From: Methanobacteriota archaeon
Lineage (GTDB): Archaea; Halobacteriota; Methanocellia; Methanocellales; Methanocellaceae
Direction of reading: 5' to 3'
DNA length: 16,063 nucleotides
Assembly (NCBI GenBank): GCA_023436075.1
Contig: JAEZKS010000199.1
Location: 1-16,063, forward strand
In this document: positions 5,064 through 12,697 of the stretch, piece after piece
How the letters are laid out: every line of letters begins with the position of its first letter
Numbering within the stretch: position 1 is the stretch's first letter
The notes under the pieces: generated by a model
The model's input: only the letters and a program-made list of their open reading frames with translations
The model's database searches: none
What the model was told of the DNA's origin: nothing
Program-made: the position numbers and the translations under genes

Positions 5064-6700
5064 GACAGCGCCTCCAGGAACTCTTCTACTGTCAGGCACA
5101 CGCGGCCGCGTTCCGCAGAAAGCATTACGATCGGCGGGGATTTGAGAGACGCAGCCTCCATGGCAGCCGCGTCTTTCAGGACTTCGGCAGGCGTACCGTC
5201 CCGGAAGATGCGTCCCTCCGAGATCACGATAGCCCTGTCCACGTATTTTGCCACGAGGTTCATGTCGTGGGTCACGATGAGGATGGCCACGCCATCGGAC
5301 TTGAGCTTCAGCACGACTTCCATCAGCCGGGCGCACTCGTTGTCGTCCAGCCCGGTGGTCGGCTCGTCGAGGATGATCAGCTTCGGCCCCATGGCAAGGA
5401 TAGAGGCGACGCAAAGCCGCAGCTTCTCGCCGTTGCCCAGGTACCTCGGATACTCGGCGGTCTTGTGGGCGAGCCCGACTTCCTCCATAGCTTTGAGACT
5501 GCGCTCCTTCGCGTCTGCAAAGCCCAGGTTCGTGGGCCCGAACATCACTTCTTCCAGCGCCGTGTCAGCGAACAGCATGTTGTCCGGGTTCTGGAACAGG
5601 AACCCGGCCATCTTCGCCGCCTGGTCCACGGACATGTCGACGACGTCCCGGCCGCCCAGCAGCACCATGCCCTTCTCTGGCGGCTTCAGCAGGCCGATCA
5701 CGTTCTTGAGCAGCGTCGTCTTGCCGCAGCCGTTGTGGCCTAGGACCGCGATGACGTCTCCCGGAATGACGCTGAACGAGATGCCGTGCAGCACCTTGAC
5801 GCTACCATAATCGAACCGCAGGTTCTTCACTTCCAGCAGCGGCACAGCCTGCGCGTCGGTACGGCGGCCATTGCCATTGCCCGGCTTAAGGGAGATGCCA
5901 GTGTTCGCAAGGTATTTCTGTCCTTCTTCAAGGCTCAGCAGCATTTCCGGAGCCTTCAGTTCCATCGCCAGCCGCGAGACGCACGGGTATGGCATGACAT
6001 TGTACAGCTCTTTGCTCTTCAGTACTTCGCGGGGTGCACCATATGCTATGACGCGACCCCCGTCAATGACGGCGATCTTATCGACTTTGTCAATGATGTC
6101 CTCGATCTTCTGCTCGATGAGCACGATGGTTTTGCCCTCGGCCTTCAGCCTGGTCAGGATTTCGTATATCTCTATGGTGCTCTGCGGGTCGAGCTGTGAT
6201 GTCGGCTCGTCGAAGAGAATAATTTCGGGGTTAACGGATAATGCGGCCGCTATGGCGACCTTCTGCTTCTGGCCTCCGGACAGCTCGTGCGGAGCGCGCC
6301 TGGACAGGTGGCCGATGCCGATCCTGTCGAGCGCCTTTTTGATGTCGTCTTTGCCCGAGGGCATATTGCGGGCCTGCAGGCCGAACTTGATCTCGTCCTC
6401 CACCAGCGGCATGAAAAGCTGCGAGTCCGGGTCGTCGAACACGACGCCCATGAAGTTGCCGATGTCACCGATAGTGTACTCCTTGACGTCGCGGCCGTTC
6501 AGGGTCAGCGAGCCGTCGAAGTCTCCCCCGATGTCATGGTGCAGCGCGCCGAACATGGCACGGCACAGAGTCGTCTTGCCTGCACCGGAGCAGCCTGTGA
6601 TGAGAAGAAATTCGCCTTTGCGGACCTCCAGGTTGACGTTTTTTAACATGGGCTCGGTGCCACGGGGATATTTGTACGAGAAGTTTTTGAAAGTGATCAC
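5060..6700 (-). CDS. ECF transporter fused double ATPase (A1-A2 type)
   Basis: A 546-residue cytoplasmic protein with two ABC nucleotide-binding domains in one chain. Domain 1 (about 1-245) has Walker A GCSGAGKTT (36-44), signature LSGGQKQ (140-146) and Walker B ILFDEP (161-166). Its Q-loop position reads FDDPDSQ rather than FQxP, and its H-loop reads LIEQKIE with Gln in place of His. Domain 2 (about 288-520) has Walker A GHNGCGKTT (321-329), a normal FQNPDN Q-loop, a weakened signature LGNGEKL (421-427), Walker B LIILDEP and H-loop IVTHD (H478). Two pairs of half-sites therefore differ: one is canonical, one degenerate. The start is GTG at 6700, preceded by GAGGA six bases upstream. It overlaps the EcfT gene by 4 bp. 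No S subunit is encoded in the window, so substrate specificity is unknown. Confidence 0.9.
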   Translation of the reverse strand: MITFKNFSYKYPRGTEPMLKNVNLEVRKGEFLLITGCSGAGKTTLCRAMFGALHHDIGGDFDGSLTLNGRDVKEYTIGDIGNFMGVVFDDPDSQLFMPLVEDEIKFGLQARNMPSGKDDIKKALDRIGIGHLSRRAPHELSGGQKQKVAIAAALSVNPEIILFDEPTSQLDPQSTIEIYEILTRLKAEGKTIVLIEQKIEDIIDKVDKIAVIDGGRVIAYGAPREVLKSKELYNVMPYPCVSRLAMELKAPEMLLSLEEGQKYLANTGISLKPGNGNGRRTDAQAVPLLEVKNLRFDYGSVKVLHGISFSVIPGDVIAVLGHNGCGKTTLLKNVIGLLKPPEKGMVLLGGRDVVDMSVDQAAKMAGFLFQNPDNMLFADTALEEVMFGPTNLGFADAKERSLKAMEEVGLAHKTAEYPRYLGNGEKLRLCVASILAMGPKLIILDEPTTGLDDNECARLMEVVLKLKSDGVAILIVTHDMNLVAKYVDRAIVISEGRIFRDGTPAEVLKDAAAMEAASLKSPPIVMLSAERGRVCLTVEEFLEALS

Positions 6701-6723
6701 GGCTTTTCCTCAGAAGATATCAA

Positions 6724-6742
6724 TGCTGTACAGCAATGTACA
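6724..6742. promoter_or_regulatory. Candidate operator: palindrome plus second TGTACA near the ECF transcription start
   Basis: TGCTGTACAGCA (6724-6735) is a perfect 12-bp palindrome. Its core TGTACA is repeated at 6737-6742, exactly 10 bp further on, one helical turn. The site lies just downstream of the presumed TATA box of the ECF operon (6754-6765), around the expected transcription start, which is the usual place for an archaeal repressor. The regulator is not known. Confidence 0.35.
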
Positions 6743-6753
6743 ATTATGCTCGT

Positions 6754-6765
6754 AACTTATAAATG
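6754..6765 (-). promoter_or_regulatory. Putative TATA box of the ECF operon
   Basis: On the minus strand CATTTATAAGTT is a good TATA-like sequence. A start about 25 nt downstream (near 6733) leaves a leader of around 30 nt containing the GAGGA ribosome binding site (6707-6711) of the ATPase gene. Confidence 0.45.
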
Positions 6766-6845
6766 TAGCGCTCAGTTATTGTAACGCCAGCACGTTGAGG
6801 CCAGGATTATAGCATTCAGGTATAACATTCGGGCCGCACAGAGAA

Positions 6846-6857
6846 GCTTTTTAAGAG
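6846..6857 (+). promoter_or_regulatory. Putative TATA box of polB
   Basis: GCTTTTTAAGAG is centred about 27 nt before the ATG at 6878. No Shine-Dalgarno sequence is suitably placed, so a leaderless or nearly leaderless polB transcript is likely. Confidence 0.45.
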
Positions 6858-6877
6858 ACCGGAGCCATTTTATATTA

Positions 6878-9277
6878 ATGAAGTTTCGTGGCTGGCTGCT
6901 GGACGCCGACTACATCGTCGAGAACGATCGTCCGGTAATGCGGGTGTGGTGCGTAGACGACGAAGGACGGAGCGTGGTGCTCTTCGATCGCACCTTCGAG
7001 CCCTACTTTTACGTGATACCTTACGGTGACGTGCCGATCTCTTCGATAGAGGACATCTCTGACGTGATCGGTGGCCAGATCGTCAGACCGGTCAAGGTCG
7101 ACGTGGTCGACCGCAAAAACTTCGGGGACCCGATCAAGTGTTACCGGATTTTCACGCAACTGCCGAGGGACGTACCGTACCTGCGGGAGCAGGCGGCGAA
7201 GTTCGGCGACGTCAGGGAGGCGGACATTCTCTTCGGCGTGCGCTATATTATAGATAAACGTCTCATCCCGATGGGCGGCATCGAGGCTGAGGGCGAGCCA
7301 GTCGAAGTGAAATATGCTGACACAGGCCTCCTCATCAGCGGACCTCCGGCAGCCTTCGCGCGTGAGGAAGAGCCGCCGGTGAAAATTCTTGCCTTCGACT
7401 GTGAGATGTACAACCCCCATGGCATGCCCAACTCGAAGACCGACCCTATCGTGCTCATATCAGTCAAGACGAACAAAGAGCAGCTCATTTTCCAGGCGGA
7501 AGACAACGACGACCGGACGATCTTAAAAGACTTCGTCAGGTATGTGAGCGATTATGATCCCGATATCATCGTCGGCTACAACCAGGACTCCTTCGACTGG
7601 CCCTATATCCACGAACGGGCCAAGCATCATAAGATAAGACTATCTGTCTCCCGGGACGGGACAAGCCCGATGTTCGGCCGGGGCGGCGTCCAGAAGAAGG
7701 TGAAACTGATCGGCCGTCTCAACATCGACCTGTACCAGGTCGCTGCTAGGGACGTGGACGGCATCAAGATCAAGACACTGGACAACGTGGCCGACTATCT
7801 TGGAGTGATGGAGAAAGACGAGCGTGTCAATATATCGGGGGCGCAGGTCAGCAACTACTGGGACGATCCTGAGCGCCGGAAGACACTAGTACAGTATTGT
7901 ATGGACGATGTTATAAGCACCTACGGACTCGCTAAAGAGCTGCTGCCGCTGCAGTATGAGTTCGCACGCATGGTCCGGGAGCCGCTGGACAATGTGTCGA
8001 AGATGGGCAGGGGTCGGCAGGTCGAAGCTTACCTGGCCTACGCTGCCTACGATCAGGGCGAACTCATCCCGTCGCGGGGCGGGGAGGTCGAGACGTATGC
8101 GGGCGGCTTCGTGTTCCCGCCCGTAAAAGGCCTGCACAAAGACGTGGCTTCGCTGGACTTCTCGGCCATGTACCCGTCGATCATGATCAACTACAACATT
8201 TCGCCCGATACCGTCTGCATCCCCGGAGAGAAAGGGAACTGCTCGGCTCCGGCCCCGGAGGTCGGCTACCGGTACCGGCTGGCGCCGGAAGGCATCTTCA
8301 CGACCATCCTGAAAGGGCTGGTAGGGCGACGCATGGCGCTGAAGAAAAAGCTGGCGGTCACGGACAAGAAAAGTCACGAGTACCGTTTGCTGGACATCCG
8401 GCAAAAGACGATCAAGATCCTCACAAACGCGTTCTACGGCTACACCGGATGGGCGGCAGCGAAATGGTACCGGAGGGAGTGTGCGGAGGCTACGTCGGCA
8501 TGGGGCCGGTACTTCATCAAGAAGGCAAACGACATCGCCATCGAAATGGGACTGGAAGTGCTCTATGGTGACACGGACTCGCTCTTCGTCCGATCGAACG
8601 GTGGCAACCTGCGCGAGGCTGTGCGCGCTTTCATCGACCGTGTCAAGAAAGAGCTGCCTCTGGACATGGACGTCGACAATTATTATCGTGTGATATTCTT
8701 CACTGAGTCCAAGAAACGCTACGCCGGCCTGAACGAGAAGGGCGAGATCATCGTCCGCGGCCTCGAAGTGCGACGGGGAGACTGGTGTGATCTGGCCAAG
8801 GAACTGCAGTCCGAGGTCATCAGGATCATCCTTGAAGAGGAAAACCCTGAGAAGGCCATGAAGTTCGCTAAGGAAACCATCCGCCGGGTGAAAGAAGGCA
8901 CTGTACCGCTGGACGAGCTAGTCATCCACAAGACGCTGACCAAGAGCGTGACCAGGTACGAGAGCGCACAGGCACACGTAAAGGCGGCCGAGCGGGCGAT
9001 GGAGCAGGATATGGCCTCAGAGGTCGGGAACAAGATCAGCTACGTGATCGTCAAGGGACCGGGTATCCTGAGCGACCGGGCTTACCCGGTGGAGATGTTC
9101 GACAGGTTCAAGGACGGCAAGCTGTACGCGAAGGAGCGCAACTACGAGATCGATGCCGATTATTATATCGACAAGCAGCTTATACCGACGGCCATGCGGA
9201 TACTGGGATATTTCGGCTACACCGAGGATGAGCTGAAAGGCAGGAGCGTGCAGGGCACGCTGGAAAGCTTCTTTTGA
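6878..9277 (+). CDS. polB: Family B DNA polymerase with proofreading exonuclease and C-terminal PIP box
   Basis: A replicative/repair DNA polymerase of 799 residues, the usual size of euryarchaeal PolB. The 3'-5' exonuclease motifs are present: Exo I FDCEM (D174, E176), Exo II YNQDSFD (N235, D240) and Exo III YCMDD (Y340, D344). So are polymerase motif A LDFSAMYPSI (D427), motif B KILTNAFYG (K513 to G521) and motif C YGDTDS (D565, D567). The last eight residues, QGTLESFF, match the PCNA-interacting PIP box consensus QxxLxxFF exactly and tie the enzyme to the sliding clamp. All catalytic residues are intact. The gene is divergent from the ECF operon and monocistronic as far as can be seen. Confidence 0.97.
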   Translation: MKFRGWLLDADYIVENDRPVMRVWCVDDEGRSVVLFDRTFEPYFYVIPYGDVPISSIEDISDVIGGQIVRPVKVDVVDRKNFGDPIKCYRIFTQLPRDVPYLREQAAKFGDVREADILFGVRYIIDKRLIPMGGIEAEGEPVEVKYADTGLLISGPPAAFAREEEPPVKILAFDCEMYNPHGMPNSKTDPIVLISVKTNKEQLIFQAEDNDDRTILKDFVRYVSDYDPDIIVGYNQDSFDWPYIHERAKHHKIRLSVSRDGTSPMFGRGGVQKKVKLIGRLNIDLYQVAARDVDGIKIKTLDNVADYLGVMEKDERVNISGAQVSNYWDDPERRKTLVQYCMDDVISTYGLAKELLPLQYEFARMVREPLDNVSKMGRGRQVEAYLAYAAYDQGELIPSRGGEVETYAGGFVFPPVKGLHKDVASLDFSAMYPSIMINYNISPDTVCIPGEKGNCSAPAPEVGYRYRLAPEGIFTTILKGLVGRRMALKKKLAVTDKKSHEYRLLDIRQKTIKILTNAFYGYTGWAAAKWYRRECAEATSAWGRYFIKKANDIAIEMGLEVLYGDTDSLFVRSNGGNLREAVRAFIDRVKKELPLDMDVDNYYRVIFFTESKKRYAGLNEKGEIIVRGLEVRRGDWCDLAKELQSEVIRIILEEENPEKAMKFAKETIRRVKEGTVPLDELVIHKTLTKSVTRYESAQAHVKAAERAMEQDMASEVGNKISYVIVKGPGILSDRAYPVEMFDRFKDGKLYAKERNYEIDADYYIDKQLIPTAMRILGYFGYTEDELKGRSVQGTLESFF

Positions 9278-9309
9278 AAACCGCTATGAAACACGCGTGC
9301 CCGTGTGTG

Positions 9310-9326
9310 ACGAATGAGCCATTCGT
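9310..9326. other. Small hairpin downstream of polB
   Basis: ACGAATG (9310-9316) and CATTCGT (9320-9326) form a 7-bp stem with a 3-nt loop, 33 bp after the polB stop. No T-run follows, so whether it serves termination, mRNA stability or nothing is open. The rest of the 157-bp gap up to 9434 contains only the presumed promoter of the next gene (AT-rich around 9390-9415). Confidence 0.3.
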
Positions 9327-9434
9327 TAACCCGGCTTCCGACATGCCATGATTTACCACTTCATACAGATGCGCGAATGACTAACACAAAGGCTATATCT
9401 TCAGTATCAGATACATAGTACAGAGGGGACTGGC

Positions 9435-9695
9435 ATGGAATGGACTATACTTATAGCAATCGCCGCCATAGCGATTATCGTCATCTTAGCCATTAAGTTG
9501 CTCAAGCTGACCGTCAAGATCGCTGTATGGCTGATATTGAACGCCCTGGGCGGCCTATTAATCTTGCTTCTGTCTAATTTCGTGCTCAACATGGGCATCC
9601 CGTATACTTTGCCGAGCCTTCTCGTCTGTGCCCTGGGCGGCATACCGGGCGCGATCATTGTCGACATCCTGGCGCTGATCGGCGTTTACCTGTAG
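9435..9695 (+). CDS. BofA-like (pro-sigma-K processing inhibitor family) small membrane protein
   Basis: An 86-residue protein with two to three hydrophobic segments: residues about 3-22, 27-48 and 60-86. The second and third carry the family pattern LILNALGGLLILLLSN and LPSLLVCALGGIPGAIIVDIL, closely resembling the BofA consensus (N-x-h-x-G followed by P-x-x-h-x-x-h-h-x-h-G-h-x-G-h-x-G). In Bacillus, BofA inhibits an intramembrane protease during sporulation. Archaea have no sporulation sigma factor, so here the role must differ and is unknown, perhaps control of a membrane protease. GAGGGG lies six bases upstream of the ATG. The gene converges on the histidine kinase with a 10-bp gap. Confidence 0.75.
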   Translation: MEWTILIAIAAIAIIVILAIKLLKLTVKIAVWLILNALGGLLILLLSNFVLNMGIPYTLPSLLVCALGGIPGAIIVDILALIGVYL

Positions 9696-9705
9696 TCGGG
9701 TCTTG

Positions 9706-11460
9706 CTACGCAGACGGAATGGTCACGACGAACCGGGCGCCCTTCGTATGATCTCCCATGATGCGATCTTCTACGCGCACTGTTCCCCCATAGCTCTCTG
9801 CCATGGCTTTGACGAGGTACAGCCCCAGGCCGCTTCCTTTTGCCTTCGTCTTGCCGCGGCTGAACCTCGTGAAGAGCTTTTCCTTTATTTCATCGGGAAT
9901 TCCGGGGCCGTCGTCCTCGACGGCGACCTCGTAAAGCTTTTTGCCGCCAGCTATTTTTTCGTTGATGATCAGGTTGATAAGCAGAGGCTTTTCCGGGTCC
10001 GAGTGCTTGATGGAGTTCCCGATGAGGTTGGAAAACATGTCTTTGATCAGGTCATTGGCTATTACTTCGCATTTGTCGGGGCCGGAGAAGACGATGCGGA
10101 CATCCCTTCCCGGAACGTGTGAGTACTTTTCTTTCAGTTCCTTCATCACAGCCGAGACGTCTACCGTCACGCGAGGCATCTCCCCGGCCCTGGCCCGCTG
10201 AAGCTTTCTGATGTTATCGATGAGCATGGAGCTGTCCTCCAGTGCACCGATCGGCTTAGTGATCAGCACGTTGCTGTCATCGCGCAAAGGCTCCCCTGAC
10301 TTGATCTTTTCCTCGGCAAGTTGTAGATATCCCAGGGCAACCTGGTTCATGTTGTTGATGTCATGTCCCATCAGGTCCAGGTACATTTCCGATTGTGACC
10401 TTTCATCTTCCAGGCTATCCATCATTGTATTGAACGTTCCTGCCAGATCGCCAATCTCGTCGCGCCTGCGTGTCTTTGCCCGGAGATGATAATTGCCGTG
10501 TGCAATCTGTTTCATGGTCTCTGACAGCCGGACAATCGGGCCTGTGATAAGCCTGGAAAGCAGGTATCCCAGAAGAGAGACGGCGACGATGGACGCGAGC
10601 AGTATGCCGAGAATCCATCGGATAAGATCGTTTAACTGCTTGTACTCGATGCTCAAGGGCGTAGATACGATCACACCCCAGTTACTGCCGGGCACGGGCT
10701 GGAATGCCGATATTCGCTGCTGGCCATCCCATGTGTCCGAGTGCTCGATCACTCCGCTGGCCCCCCTGATGACCTGCCGAACAGGAGAATATGCCGACAG
10801 ATCCGTGTTTTCTGTCATTTTCGTCAGGTCCTCGCTGGATATCACCCGGCCGTTGCTGTCGACCACCATTATGTTGTCATGACTGTTGTAATAATGCGCT
10901 TTTATATTGTCATGCAGGGTGTCTGGAGTAATTACAGCCATTATCCTGCCATAAATCATGTTGTTATCTTGTATGGGCGTGAGGATGGCGAAAGCGTATT
11001 CATTCGCCGAATAGCTATGGTATATGCCAGTGATGTAAGGCGTTTTATACTGGGTCATCTCGGCGTACCACGGGTACAGATCGATATTCAGGACTTGTGA
11101 CACCCGGGTGCCACGCAGGATGCGTCCGGAGTTATCGATAATGGCAACTGCGTCGATGTGAGGGCTGCTCATGTTCAGGTTTTCGATGATCTGCTGCAGC
11201 CGTATCGAATCATTGGACCTGATCGCGTTGATGGTGTCAGGGTTCGTCGATATAATATTCAGGTTGTTCGTGATGTCATCCAGGTACGTCCGTATGTACT
11301 CTGCCAGTTGCCGGGAATCCGAGCGGTCGGATGAGTAAATGTTATCCTCGAGAAGCTGCCGTGTCGTGTGAAGCCATAGTCCGCCCAGCGTGAGCACTAT
11401 CAAAATGCTGACTGCAACCAGGATTAGCATTGTCCGGGTACCGATGGAATTGAGACGCAT
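9706..11460 (-). CDS. Membrane sensor histidine kinase (dCache-HAMP-HATPase)
   Basis: A 584-residue sensor kinase. Membrane span 1 is about 10-30. An extracellular double-Cache-like sensor domain (about 35-275) contains IDNSGRILRGT and VDSNGRVISS, the paired strands typical of Cache folds. Span 2 is about 282-302, followed by a HAMP linker (about 303-356) and a dimerisation helix with phosphoacceptor H366 in LMGHDINNMNQ. The ATPase domain has N-box NLIGNSIKHSD, G1 EDDGPGIPD, F-box FTRFSRG and G2 GSGLGLYLVK. The HDINN box differs from the classical HExxTP box and is the type I associate with methanogen kinases. No response regulator is encoded in the window, so it is an orphan here. The sensed ligand is unknown. 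ATG at 11460, with AT-rich promoter sequence upstream (about 11470-11495). Confidence 0.92.
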   Translation of the reverse strand: MRLNSIGTRTMLILVAVSILIVLTLGGLWLHTTRQLLEDNIYSSDRSDSRQLAEYIRTYLDDITNNLNIISTNPDTINAIRSNDSIRLQQIIENLNMSSPHIDAVAIIDNSGRILRGTRVSQVLNIDLYPWYAEMTQYKTPYITGIYHSYSANEYAFAILTPIQDNNMIYGRIMAVITPDTLHDNIKAHYYNSHDNIMVVDSNGRVISSEDLTKMTENTDLSAYSPVRQVIRGASGVIEHSDTWDGQQRISAFQPVPGSNWGVIVSTPLSIEYKQLNDLIRWILGILLASIVAVSLLGYLLSRLITGPIVRLSETMKQIAHGNYHLRAKTRRRDEIGDLAGTFNTMMDSLEDERSQSEMYLDLMGHDINNMNQVALGYLQLAEEKIKSGEPLRDDSNVLITKPIGALEDSSMLIDNIRKLQRARAGEMPRVTVDVSAVMKELKEKYSHVPGRDVRIVFSGPDKCEVIANDLIKDMFSNLIGNSIKHSDPEKPLLINLIINEKIAGGKKLYEVAVEDDGPGIPDEIKEKLFTRFSRGKTKAKGSGLGLYLVKAMAESYGGTVRVEDRIMGDHTKGARFVVTIPSA

Positions 11461-11552
11461 TTATATTATTAGAATTTATATCTTGTATCTAATATCTTTT
11501 CCATGCGTTCGATCGTTTTATTGATTTTACTTTCACGACGCATTCGGATTGA

Positions 11553-11562
11553 CCTTAAATAG
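11553..11562 (+). promoter_or_regulatory. Putative TATA box of the radical SAM gene
   Basis: CCTTAAATAG is centred about 27 nt before the ATG at 11585. This favours that ATG, as a leaderless start, over an in-frame TTG at 11549, which would lie upstream of the TATA box. Confidence 0.5.
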
Positions 11563-11584
11563 CAGCCTGGCACATTTGCGATCG

Positions 11585-12697
11585 ATGGGAGAGAAGTATC
11601 GCACGCTGGAAGAGCGGATGAAAATACTGGCCGACGGGACCAAATACGATAGCTGTAACAGTACCACAACCTGCCACACTTTCACGCCCGACGGCCGGTG
11701 CATTCAGCTCTACAAGACCCTGCTGACAAACAGCTGCAGCGGCGAGTGCCTCTACTGTCCGAACCGGTGCGGCCGGGAAGCGACTCGCGCTTCCCTGTCG
11801 CCCGACGAGATCGTCAGGATCACCTGGGACTTCTATCGCCGGAACGCGATCGAGGGACTGTTCCTTTCTTCCGGCGTCATCGGCGACCCGGAACTCACGA
11901 CTGAGCGACAGCTCGACGTCCTGAAAGCCCTGCGAGGCAGCGGCTTTACGGGATATATCCATGTCCGGATGATGCCGGGCGTGCCACGAGACCTGATCCG
12001 GGAGGTTTCGCTGTACGCAAACAAGTTCGGCGTGAACGCGGAGACTACGTGCAGCTCGCGCTACGACGAGATATGCCCGAACTTCGACTATAACAACGAC
12101 ATTTTACGCAGGATGTCATGGACTTACGATGCCGTCAGGCGACGGAGAACCGAAGTGCGCTACGGCGAAGGCATCATAGGGGCGAACGATACCCAGTTCG
12201 TCATCGGCGCTACCGGCGAGCCCGACAGTGAAATCCTCGCGACCATCGGCCGGTTCATGGACGACTACGGACTCCGCCGCCCGTTCTTCATGAGCTTCGA
12301 CCCGGTGCCCGACACGCCACTGTCCGACCGCAGTTCTTCGCCGCTATGGCGGGAAATAAGGCTATACCAGACGTCTTTCCTGCTGAAGGAATACGGGCTG
12401 AAATGTCACGACATAGAGTCAGTCCTCAACGATAACGGGTTCCTGCCTGACGAGGACCCGAAGATGGTACTGGCCCGCCTGAACCGAGACCGTTTCCCTG
12501 TGGACATCAACACGGCATCTTACGCTGATCTGATCAGAGTACCGGGCATCGGGCCGAGGACTGCTAATCGTATTCTTCGCTGCCGCCCGGTACTGAACTA
12601 TCAGCAGTTATGCAGCATGGGCGTCGTGCTCAAGCGTGCCAGGCCGTTCATTATCGTCGCCGGCCGTCGGCAGGCAGACCTGGGGGCATATACGTGA
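11585..12697 (+). CDS. Radical SAM protein of the putative DNA modification/repair family, with C-terminal helix-hairpin-helix
   Basis: A 370-residue protein. The N-terminus KILADGTKYD, CHTFTPDGRCIQLYKTLLTN and FYRRNAIEGLFLSSGVIG closely match what I recall of the family annotated as putative DNA modification/repair radical SAM protein (TIGR03916 type). C51, C55 and C58 in SCSGECLYCPNRC form the CxxxCxxC motif that binds the catalytic 4Fe-4S cluster. Further cysteines lie at 24, 30, 39 and 62 and at 156 and 164. Residues about 307-331 (DINTASYADLIRVPGIGP and following) are a helix-hairpin-helix DNA-binding motif. The partner gene overlaps the end by 4 bp (GTGA), so the two are translationally coupled. 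The reaction is unknown; family relatives are linked or fused to uracil-DNA-glycosylase-like proteins in bacteria. The start was chosen from TATA spacing. Confidence 0.88.
   Translation: MGEKYRTLEERMKILADGTKYDSCNSTTTCHTFTPDGRCIQLYKTLLTNSCSGECLYCPNRCGREATRASLSPDEIVRITWDFYRRNAIEGLFLSSGVIGDPELTTERQLDVLKALRGSGFTGYIHVRMMPGVPRDLIREVSLYANKFGVNAETTCSSRYDEICPNFDYNNDILRRMSWTYDAVRRRRTEVRYGEGIIGANDTQFVIGATGEPDSEILATIGRFMDDYGLRRPFFMSFDPVPDTPLSDRSSSPLWREIRLYQTSFLLKEYGLKCHDIESVLNDNGFLPDEDPKMVLARLNRDRFPVDINTASYADLIRVPGIGPRTANRILRCRPVLNYQQLCSMGVVLKRARPFIIVAGRRQADLGAYT

Noticed and set aside
5064..5414. N-terminal extension of the EcfT frame
   Set aside because: The frame is open only because it reads the ATPase gene in another phase. 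The translation is Arg/Gly-rich and not family-like, while the ATG at 5063 gives a normal EcfT start with ATGA coupling.
5013..5810. Long plus-strand frames opposite the ECF ATPase (also 5871-6755)
   Set aside because: Antisense shadows: Ser-rich low-complexity translations with no domains, opposite a well-supported ABC ATPase.
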